Shown here: positions 52,076-61,084 of the stretch, in pieces | How positions within the stretch are numbered: the first letter of the stretch is position 1 | Layout: every line of letters starts with the position of its first letter | Assembly (NCBI GenBank): GCA_918026815.1 | Contig: CAKJVC010000105.1 | Span: 62,001 to 126,000, forward strand | Length of the DNA: 64,000 bases | Direction: 5' to 3' | Source: Chalara sp. BL73 | Lineage: Eukaryota; Ascomycota; Leotiomycetes; Helotiales | The notes under the pieces: generated by a model | The model's input: the letters and a program-made list of their open reading frames with translations, nothing else | The model's database searches: none | What the model was told of the DNA's origin: nothing | Made by a program: the position numbers and the translations under genes

Positions 52076-55000
52076 CAGTGTAGCCAGTAGTGTGGCCGTA
52101 AAAATACCACGGCGTAAATTACGGTACGGTATAATACGGTACTGCAGGCCGTAATGGTACAGCTTTAAGAATACGTACTGCTTAGTCAGAATACGGCGTA
52201 ATATGGCGTAATACGGCGTAATACTGTACAAGTACCACCAAATGAGGCTGAAATTAAGCTTTCCCTTAAGGTATTATCTGCTACCTCAACAATACGCTTG
52301 ATTATTAGACTGAGAATGACTCTCATAGTACCAACGCTATAATTAAATACTAGATATATGTTAATTTACTGGCTCACATCTTTCGAACGGTACTAAATTC
52401 ATAATTTTTGAATGTATGATTGGCGTAGAATTTAAGTTTGAAGTTATCGTGCCAAATTCGGATATTTCCACCCGAACTTTGCTTCAAATATCCAAAGGCC
52501 AACTACGCCTTCAATTCTTACCTAAATTGCGAGACTCTTATATATATAGATTAACTAATATGCACTCTGTCAATTGGGCCTATGTAGGCTTAATTCGGCT
52601 GAGGCTGAGTAACATTATTATTCAATAGTTTAATTTTCTAATTTTTGAAGCTATTCCCAAGTATTTGGCATATATGGCTTTAATAACCCAACTTCACTTA
52701 AATTCTATATCACCAAAACTTAACCAACGTACATCGGAGTGATGTCATTTGAAAGCCCTTCCTCTAATACGCGTAATATCTCAATATGAAGTAATTTAGA
52801 GTATATCTTTATGTTTTCCGAAGGCTTTGAAGTCAATGTTTTGATAAAAAAAACACACGCTAATTCTAGTGATTCGAAATCACCAGAATCCCTGTGCAGT
52901 GGAGTTTGGTCTATATAAACCTTGATTTCTTATCGTTCTCTTACTTTATTTCTTCTTTCTCTTTCATCAAAATATCAATCATCAATTTGTTCCCCACCTA
53001 CCTACCAACCAACCTAGAACCAAATCCAGATGTCTCAAGCCTCAATGATATCATCATCTGACCTTGAATATCTTGATATTTCTTCCTCTCCACCTCCTTC
53101 CTCTCCACCTAGTTTAACTAGCTATTCCTCAGGATATAAAAGGCTTCGAACTAGCTGGGTTTATAAGCATATGCCAGATCCTGATCCGGAATACCGATAT
53201 TTTTAGAAGGGAAAAGAAGAGTGGCGTTGTAAATATTGCTCGAAAGCTTATAGTACAAACGGGGGTACTCGAGTGATTCAGAGGCACCTCTTTGAGAAGC
53301 ATACCAAGTCGGAGAAGTCTTCTCCGGAGAATATTTCGGCAAAGCGGCAGCAGTCAATTGAGCATGCTCTTGAGCTCTCTTAGGATCAGTCCTTTAAGCG
53401 CCGAAAGCTTAATACGACTAATAGTGATGGCAACTCACTTGATGGCAACCACCTTGAGGTCTTATATATTATGTTCCTTACCGCCTGCCACCTCCCACTT
53501 CGTCTGGTCGAATGCCCTGAGTTTCGGGACCTCCTCAACTATATCAACGATGATATTGATACCTGGCTTCCTACTTCTCATACAACAATCACTCAATGGG
53601 TTCTGCGCCAGTTTAGCTCTATGAAGGAACAGATGAAGTCGAGGCTGCATAGTGCTCTGACCGATATCCACATTAGCTGTGACCTCTGGACATCACCAAA
53701 TAGCTTACCAATCCTGGGACTTGTTAGCCATTATATCGCTCAGGATGGCTAACTTGAGAGTGCTACCCTAGCACTTGTTGAGATGGAGGGGGAGCACTCC
53801 GGAGAGAACCTTGCTAAATATCTACAAGAGGTGGTAGCGGACTGGGGAATTAGTAGTAAGTTAGGATACATACAGATGGACAATGCGACAAATAATGATA
53901 CCATGATGCGAGAGTTTGAGGATCGTGAGTAATACCCGATTACCTTGATATTTGTCCTAATTTCATCTAGGCGCATATGACTCCTGGAATATTGATTGTA
54001 ACGCAAAGCACCATCGAATCCGATGTATCGGCCATATTATCAACCTATCGGCACAGTCTTTCCTATTTGTCAACCAAGCCGAAGCTCTTGAGACAACTCA
54101 GGATGAAATGGACCAGTGGAGGAGGCTCGGACCACTTGGCAAGCTTCATAACTTTGTTACTCACATTGGACGTACCGCACAACGAAAACAACAATGGAGA
54201 GCCATCTCAAGAGGCAGAAATATCGCTCGAGATAATGGCACCCGGTGGAACTCTTGGGACAAGATGCTTAGCGAGGCTATTCCCCTACAAAAGGCTGTAG
54301 ACCGGTTCTTTGCGCAATACCCCGAGAAGGAGCTAAATCTGGATCGACTATTGCCTGAGGACTGTGCCCTTTTGAGCAAGGTAAGGTGTTCTATTTCCCT
54401 ATTTTTTTCCCCTAATCTTGATACCAATCATTAATCCTTAACTTATAGGTTAAAGGTTTTCTTACCAACCTCGCACATACGACCAAGGCTCTAGAATCAA
54501 ACCATAATACCCTTGACGAGGTACTCCCTGCTTTAGATTTCATCCTTCAACAATATGAGGAGGGCAAAGCTCAATATAAGAACGACCCAGTCATGAGTAC
54601 TTGTATTAACTCTGGCTGGGCAAAGCTAGATAAATACTATGCTCTTTCTAGTGAGACACCGGCATACGTAGGCGCACTTGTCCTTCATCCGGCTTATAAG
54701 TGGCAATATATTGAGGAGCACTGGATGTGTGAGTGGTGGGGCCCAGCTAAGACCGCGCTGGAGGACCTATGGAGAGAGAAGTATATGCCTACAGGCCATG
54801 AGAGACTCCCAGGCGAAGCTACTGCTGCTGCTACTGGCCGAGTTCTTGCTCCCACACACGCAACGCCAAATAAGTTTACTCAGTGGAAGAACTCCTTAAA
54901 AGCAAAGGTGCCGACGACTCCATCCCAGGACGAATATACTCGATATTGCAGTTCACTGCCACACCACGACTTTGAGGATGTGAGGGACTGGTGGCTGGCA

Positions 55001-55439
55001 CCTGAGCAGCAGGCCATATACCCTAATTTGAGCAAGATGGCCCTAAACTTTCTTTCTATTCCTGCAATGAGTGCGGAGCCAGAACGTCTTTTCTCGTCTT
55101 GCAAAATTACAGTTACGGATCGCCGTAATAAGCTTTCAGTAAAGGTGATTGAAGCCTTAGAGTGTTTAAGGTCCTGGCATAAGGTAAAAGCCTTTGAATC
55201 AGAGGAAGAAATAGGTGAATAGGAGTTGGAAGGTAGAGGAAGAGCAAAAGGATATATGAGTCACGTGTAATTATACTCTAGTATCCCGTATTACGCCGTA
55301 TTACGCCGTGCGTATGACAAAGGAGGTATATTACTGCAGTACTATTCAGTGCGTATTTGTGGGAGGAATCTGTACTGCAGTGGTAATAAGGCATCAAATT
55401 ACTGCAGTAATTACGGCGTACACACTACTGGCAACACTG
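52076..55439 (+). mobile_element. hAT transposon with terminal inverted repeats and subterminal arrays
   Basis: Left end CAGTGTAGCCAGTAGTGTG (52076) matches the complement of the right end (CACACTACTGGCAACACTG, ending 55439). Both ends carry subterminal arrays of TACGGCGTAATA-like units (52100-52240 and 55285-55425), the kind of site hAT transposases bind. The transposase gene between them is decayed. The 8-bp flanks differ (TACAGTGG and ATGCTACC), so one side was probably altered after insertion. It lies next to a Tc1/mariner fragment. Confidence 0.85.
53030..55222 (+). pseudogene. hAT transposase with three in-frame stops
   Basis: From ATG 53030: a Ser-rich start, a BED zinc finger (EEWRCKYCSKAYSTNGG..IQRHLFEKH), ACHLPLRLVECPEFRDL and HISCDLWTSPN. 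Intron about 53928-53970 follows, then RCIGHIINLSAQSF and NGTRWNSWDKML. Another intron (54381-54448) leads to the dimerisation end (LSIPAMSAEPERLFSS, DRRNKLSVKVIEALECL). In-frame stops are TAG 53204-53206, TAG 53381-53383 and TAA 53750-53752. It is the closest relative of the fragment at 32091-32899, which has sense codons at these sites. Confidence 0.87.
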
Positions 55440-55440
55440 A

Positions 55441-55913
55441 TGCTACCCGCGCAGCCCGATTTGCACTTGAAATAACCTTCTTGATAAAGGCCATAAGGTA
55501 CCGTCCGCCGCCCCTAGTATGCCTCTTGATCATCTCTTGCAATTGTCGCTTTTTAACGGGTATATCGAAGTGTGCGATCTGTGTTTCGTAGGGGTGTTCG
55601 CGGACTGGATTCGACGGATCAACAATAGATTTACATATCGATGTAGTAACTTTTGACTTGCCCCCAAGTATAGTAGACTTCGGCCTAGTCCTTCTACGGG
55701 CTGGGGAGCCCAAAGTTTCGTATTGTTTCTTCCATTTTCGCCCGCAACTTTCAGAGATCTTGTTCTCGGTCGAAATCGTGGAGAGATATTTGCGCCCAAG
55801 GTCACGGCGTAGTGCGTCGAAAATTGGCACTTTCTTGGAGTTCTAGCTTCTCTACTACTTAAAGGTTTAGGGGATAGGTCTCGTAGAGGTTGTGTTCGTG
55901 TTGGTGGTGCCAT
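55441..55913 (-). mobile_element. Tc1/mariner-type transposase, N-terminal fragment
   Basis: From ATG 55913 on the minus strand, a first frame gives MAPPTRTQPLRDLSPKPL. After a shift near 55835 a second gives VPIFDALRRDLGRKYLSTIS and KYETLGSPARRRTRPKS-like basic sequence, then PVREHPYETQIAHFDIPVKK and HTRGGGRYLMAFIKK. This matches the DNA-binding half of fungal Tc1/mariner transposases. It is cut at the hAT terminus. The catalytic half is not found on the other side of the hAT element. Confidence 0.55.
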
Positions 55914-55955
55914 ATTAGTTGTATAGTTATTTGTTTACAAAATATCGAGGTTTAT

Positions 55956-56485
55956 CAGTCCAGGCACCAATTAAGGCAATAAGGAACCAATAAAATATCG
56001 GCTATCGGCAATATATCGGCAATATGATATTCCAATATTGGTTAAACACGTGCCTGCCTGCCTTACTCAGTAAAACACTTCTTTTACTTTATAAAATATC
56101 TAGAGAATATCATTAAGCAAGTCTTTATTATGGCCCTATATAGACGCCTTAAAAAGACTGTGATAGAATTCATTCGAGACTAGAGAATACGATTATCACG
56201 TGCACATCGAAGCGCATCTCTCACGTGACGTTCCGGCCTATCGCATTCACAATTCCCACGACAGCATTTGAGGTAACTTTAATTGATATTTTAAATTCTT
56301 CAATTTCTGAACTTCCCAAAGATATATTATACAATATTTTAGAGAAAAAGAGATGATTTCCAAAAAAAATACTGAAATCTTTGAATACCAAGAAATATTG
56401 CAATATTATTGCAATATCGGCAATATTGCCAATAACCGATATTTATTGGTTCGTATTGGATAAGATTTTATTGGTGCCAGCACTG
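55956..56485. mobile_element. AT-rich MITE with CAGTSCNGGCACCAAT ends
   Basis: The left end CAGTCCAGGCACCAAT (55956) pairs with the complement of the right end ATTGGTGCCAGCACTG (56470-56485). Subterminal CGGCAATAT/CAATATTG motifs repeat on both sides. There is no coding potential. The 8-bp flanks (AGGTTTAT and GGGGTATC) do not match, so the hAT assignment is tentative. Confidence 0.65.
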
Positions 56486-56489
56486 GGGG

Positions 56490-56836
56490 TATCGGAATGG
56501 GGGTGCACGGACTTATAGCCCAGAAGATGAGTTGGGCGGCCAACAGAACAACAACGAGGATTGAAGACATTGCTTACAGTAGAACCTCGATATAAGCATA
56601 TGATGAGGTATGCTTATATCGAAGAATTAATTATACTTATTTAAAAAACGGGACCTGAATCTTTATGCTTATAGGTGAGGTTATGCTTATATCGGGGATG
56701 CTTATATCGAGGTTCTACTGTATTGCCTACTTGGCATATTCAACGTCCATATGCCGTTGCTGTATGGTGAAGGGAACCGAGCATTTATAAGATTGCAGGA
56801 GATTACAAAGTCTTCCGATGATGAGACCATTTTCGG
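56490..56836 (+). pseudogene. HET-domain gene fragment split by a MITE
   Basis: The end of a HET domain is visible: HGLIAQKMSWAANRTTTRIE then DIA, the 144-bp MITE, then YCLLGIFNVHMPLLYGEG and NRAFIRLQEITKSSDDETIF. Removing the MITE and one TA restores the reading frame exactly. The first two thirds of the HET domain are missing; the left neighbour is a different MITE. A G run (about 56836-56854) replaces the following residues. It is not the 3' part of the 50251 gene, because that gene has its own copy of this segment. Confidence 0.8.
56577..56720. mobile_element. 144-bp pogo-type MITE
   Basis: The ends are CAGTAGAACCTCGATATAAGC and the complement, flanked by TA on both sides (56575-56576 and 56721-56722). 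Internal TATGCTTATA repeats resemble those in the pogo derivative at 18106-19028 (TATAAGCAT), suggesting related transposases. Too short to code. Confidence 0.92.
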
Positions 56837-57189
56837 GGGGGGGGGGGGGGGGGGTTTCAGCAAACTCCAAAAGATGATGACGTCGAAAGAAACAAACTAT
56901 TCGCAGCTTCACCTTCGGATTTTGCAGGGTGTGGGGATGTTGTTGCAGCGATACCAAAGAACATAAGAGCTTCTCACTACGCCTTAACAAACAAGGGCCG
57001 CCCTCAGTTTTGGGTAGGCCACTAGGTCATGCACCACAGTTTTTCTTGCCCCATATTCACATTTGTCCTCTTCTTTGAAGGCGTAAATTTTGGCGTATGT
57101 CGCTAGCTAAGATGGCTAGTCCTGAGCTGTGCCAGCAGATATGGCTGGCTCCTCTGGAGTGGGCTGTATAGGCTTTGTGTGTATTTAGA

Positions 57190-57830
57190 AGGGAGTTCGT
57201 CGTCAATCCGGTGTAAGTGTTTGCCTTTGTCAGCGGACTGCCATTCTTCCTGCCATTCCTTGAGCGTGTTCTCGCGGTTGTCCTCTTCCTTGCGGAGATG
57301 AGGTGGCGGAACTCGTGTGTCTCTTCATGGCTGATGGCCTTTCCGCTAAGCTGTCAGCTATTCCATTCCCTGGATTCCGCTATGGCCGGGGACCCGGAGG
57401 AGGCGGATTTTGACTCGCTGTTCCTTGAGTCCTTCCAAGGATGCTGTGCACTATTGTGTCCTGATTTATTAAGTGGGTTCGCTATCGCTTGTAGGGCTGA
57501 TTTGCTGTCGCTCACGATAGTGAAAGTTTGGTCCTTGGGGGTTAAGTTCACAGTTATTTTCCAAGTGCACGCTCTCTGCCGTGTCAACTGCATAGTAAAT
57601 AGCAATAAGTTCCGCTGCGTGGACCGTGTAGTCCTGCCAGACGCCATTTTATGATTTAATGCTGAGGCTGAGCTCCCAGACCATGAGTCAACGCTCCATC
57701 GGGAGTCTGAAGAAGGGGTGGAAAGTTGCCTCCATTCTGGCGAATAGGTTGAAATCGAGTTGAGCATGTGAGGCCCACGCATTATATACATCTGAAATCT
57801 CTCACTTAAAAAGCAGCACAGAAACACATC
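57190..57830 (-). mobile_element. LINE ORF2 RNase H remnant
   Basis: Minus-strand pieces in shifting frames spell a retroelement RNase H: DYTVHAAELIAIYYAVDTAE, then SDSKSALQAIANP and RVPGHSGIQGMEIADSLAE-like sequence. These are the Glu, Asp and His motifs of the RNase H domain of Tad/I-like LINEs. The copy is heavily decayed. It lies upstream of the cyclin gene on the opposite strand. Confidence 0.7.
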
Positions 57831-58121
57831 TAGCCCTTGTCATTTAACTCTATTCTCTTACAAACGCCCAAACCGCAACATAGGCGGTCACACGGATCCA
57901 TGTAATGGTTTAATATGTGCGTCGCGTAGGAACACCGGCTAGATTGGTGCCTATTTGCTCTTAGTCTATTAATATTTGCTCTCGCTCCTTCACTTTTTGC
58001 ACTCTCCACCGAAATCACCTACTGGATCACGTCTGATATCTCACAATATCTCTTTTTACGGATGCCGCCCATAAACTAGCTTTCTAGCACAACACCGCCA
58101 CTAATACTCTATACCAACATC

Positions 58122-59592
58122 ATGGCTGGAGCGGGAGTAAGTTTATCGACCGCCGAGTTTCGGTGTTATAAACAGAGCCGAGCTACCAATCAACGAGTCA
58201 TAACGAACGAGAACAAAGAAAATGCTATTATACCTACCAGTCTTAGGAGATCCAAGCATGCTACATTCTACACAGATGTCCCAGCCACGAAGACTCTCCA
58301 ATCGAATAATTTTGCTGCCAACAACCGTCTGCCACGCAAGAGCGGTTTTGGAACATTAATTTTATTTACCCCCTCACCCCTAGCTTCGCCCTTGGTCACA
58401 TTGCTAATGTCTCCCAACGCCGCATGTTTCTCGCACACTATATCTACACAAATTATGCTAGGATCCAGAGATGCCCAAAACAAGGCAGAGCCCAGGCGTA
58501 CGAGATCCGGTACGGGACACAAGGGTAAACCACCCATCTACTTAGCGAAAGAGGCAGAGTTGCCGATCCCGGGTCAGCTGGCGGATGGCGTTCAAGACTT
58601 GGATGAACAAGATCTCGATGAGCCGCTGATGGTAGCTGAGTATGTTGTTGAAATTTTCGACTACCTAAAAAAGCTGGAGGTTGCTACTCGACCAAACCCA
58701 GACTATATGGACCACCAAGAGTATGTGGATTGGAAGATGCGTGGTATCCTTGTTGACTGGCTCATTGAGGTTCATACTTCATTCCGTCTCCTCCCAGAAA
58801 CTTTATTCCTTGCTGTCAACATCATCGACCACTTCCTATCAGCCAAAGCGGTTCGGCTTGATCGCTTCCAGTTGGTCGGTGTTACTGCTATGTTTATCGC
58901 CTCCAAATATGAAGAGCTTCACTCCCCACGTGTAGCCAACTTCCGACACGTCGCTGACAATGGATTCACAGAGAAAGAGATTCTGGGTGCCGAGCGATAT
59001 ATTCTTAGTTCCCTTGAATATGATCTTAGCTATCCCAATCCCATGAACTTCCTTCGGCGCATTTCCAATGCTGATAACTATGACACTCATACGCGAACCC
59101 TAGGCAAGTACCTCATGGAACTTAGCCTTCTTGACCACCGTTTCATCAAGTACCTACCGAGTCATGTTGCCGCAGCCGCAATGTACTTGGCTCGTGCTAT
59201 TCTCGACAGAGGTGAATGGGTATGTTTCCATCCCATTAGTCTGATGCTGGTTACTATACTAATATAACTAATATAGAATGCTACCTTAGCACACTATTCC
59301 GGGTATAGCGAAGAAGAGATTGAACCAGTCTTCAGGCTCATGATTGATTACTTGACTCGTCCTGTTGCTCATGAGGCGTTCTTCAAGAAATATGCAAGCA
59401 GGATATTTTCCAAGGGTAAGATAGTTATCCCTAGACCGCGATTATACTGACCCGAGTCCAGCTTCTATTCTCACACGACAATGGGCTAAAAAGCTTGCTG
59501 CTAGTCTTGATACCGATGTTTCCGGAAGTGCCAAGAGTGGAAGGCACGATAATTTCGAGCTGATATCCGCCTCCCATCCTGCTATAAACCTA
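58122..59592 (+). CDS. Cyclin B (G2/M cyclin) with rearranged N-terminus and C-terminal fusion
   Basis: Exons 58122-59219, 59277-59415 and 59462 onward encode the two cyclin folds: PLMVAEYVVEIFDYLKKLE, WKMRGILVDWLIEVHTSF, FLAVNIIDHFLS, FIASKYEELHSPRV and PNPMNFLRRIS. Later come GKYLMELSLLDHRF, EEIEPVFRLMIDYL and SILTRQWAKK. Mitotic cyclins activate Cdk1. The destruction-box segment is inverted: the minus strand at 58350-58460 reads HAALGDISNVTKGEARGEG, while the coding strand there is a chance hydrophobic stretch. Even inverted, the box has His for the key Arg. The last exon has no stop of its own and runs in frame into a transposase. I judge it a rearranged extra copy, but the cyclin box itself is intact. 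Confidence 0.75.
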
Positions 59593-60831
59593 TTGCCGAC
59601 TACACTTATTACATCATTTTACCTGCTGCTTTTCTTTACCCACCTACTACTCTACAGACTGTATACTCACAGCAAAATGGGACGCGTACGCCACGAGTGG
59701 AACACACCAAAGAAGTCGAGATACTGGGGATTAGTAGAAAAGGGCTATTCTCAGAGACATGTTGCACAAGAGCTCGAAATCAAATGGGGTACAGCGTCAA
59801 AATGGAAGGAAGGTTCTGACCGCAGAACTCGCCCAACCTCTGCCAAACAATTAGGGCGTCCAAGAACGATTACAGGCGAACATATCAGTCAGATGATTGT
59901 TTGGATTACTGGACACTACGACAGACGTATTTTGCCACTTACTACAATTGCTCGCGAAGCATGTGGTATTAAGAACGCTTCATATCGTACCCTTGTACGG
60001 GCTTGGGCTCGCTGGGGATATCATCACCACCTTCCTGACTCGAAACCACACCTCACAAAAGCTCAACGACTCGCACGCCTCGCTTTTGCAGTAGCACATT
60101 GGGATAAGTCAGTAAATTACTGGCGTAAGGGCATATATACAGACGAAACAATTGCACGTACAAACTTACGTCGACGAGTTAAAGTCTTGAGAAAACGCGG
60201 TGAAAGGAGACGGCTTGATTGCATTCAATTTACGTTCAACTCTGGCCGGGATTCTATAATGTGTTGGGCTGCAATTGGGTATAACTTCAAGTCAGAGCTC
60301 TATTTTATAAATATGGAAGGGCAAGGCAAAGGGTTTACACAGAAGAAGTACGAGGAGCAGATCCTAAGATGCCCTTTAGCTGGTATATTCGAAGAAAAAC
60401 ACTCACAAGGCTTCTTTTGTGTCGAAGATGGGAGTAAAGTCCATGGCCTTAAAAACACACGATACAATAAAAGCCTTTGCAACTCTACAAGAGTCGAATG
60501 CCATATTAACACTCTCTTAAATTGGCCTTCTTGCTCGCCAGATCTTAATCCTATTGAGAATGTATGGCGGATCTTGAAGCAGAGGTTAAGGAACAGAAAC
60601 CCACACGGGGGCTGGAGTCTTACGCAGTTAAAAGAAGCTTTACAAGATATTTGGGACAATGAGATTACTATAGAGGATTTAATAAGTATATTGACTCTAT
60701 TCTCAAAGAATCCAAAAGGTTCTTGCAAGAAGGGGAGCTCAAACACCTTATTAGAGCAGCGTGGAGATTTTACTATATATAGCTTAGTAGAATGGCAGAA
60801 TCACCCCTGTACTGACAGGGGTGGCTCTTGA
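59593..60831 (+). mobile_element. Tc1/mariner-family transposase, in frame with cyclin B
   Basis: The likely native start is ATG 59677 (MGRVRHEWN), giving about 385 residues. A helix-turn-helix is present (YWGLVEKGYSQRHVAQEL), then GRPRTITGEH. The DDE residues are in GIYTDETIA (Asp), FCVEDGSKVHG (Asp) and CSPDLNPIENVWRILK (Asp, with a 34-residue-class spacing). The frame is uninterrupted. Upstream it continues without a stop through a hydrophobic stretch into the cyclin exon. Clear terminal repeats were not found, so the 5' end may be lost. Confidence 0.8.
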
Positions 60832-61084
60832 ATTTTGGCAACCCCCTTTCGTACTAGCGGTGCAAGAGTGGAGAAATCCACCGATAGATGAAGCACCTAA
60901 CTGGGTTAGCGAAGTAGAATCGGTAGAATTCTGCCTCATCATTGGTCGATGGTCTGAGTAAACCGGATCACGCAGGAAACCCCGCCGTGAATATGCACGC
61001 CTGGGTCCGGGGCTGTATCAGGCATAAAAGCTCGCCAACGCCTCTCATACTAACACAAATAGTTGAATCATCCTTCCCGGCAGA
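60832..61084. other. Short intergenic region upstream of the HET-family gene
   Basis: It contains the possible right flank of the Tc1 element (GGCAACCCCCTTT) and about 200 bases that would serve as promoter for the next gene. No TATA box is obvious. Confidence 0.4.

Noticed and set aside
53292..53624. Open frames overlapping the hAT transposase in other frames
   Set aside because: They are shadows of the hAT reading frame identified by its BED finger and dimerisation motifs.
56836..56854. G run encoding a poly-glycine in the HET fragment
   Set aside because: The conserved HET continuation is lost here, so the run is likely slippage in a dead gene or an assembly error.
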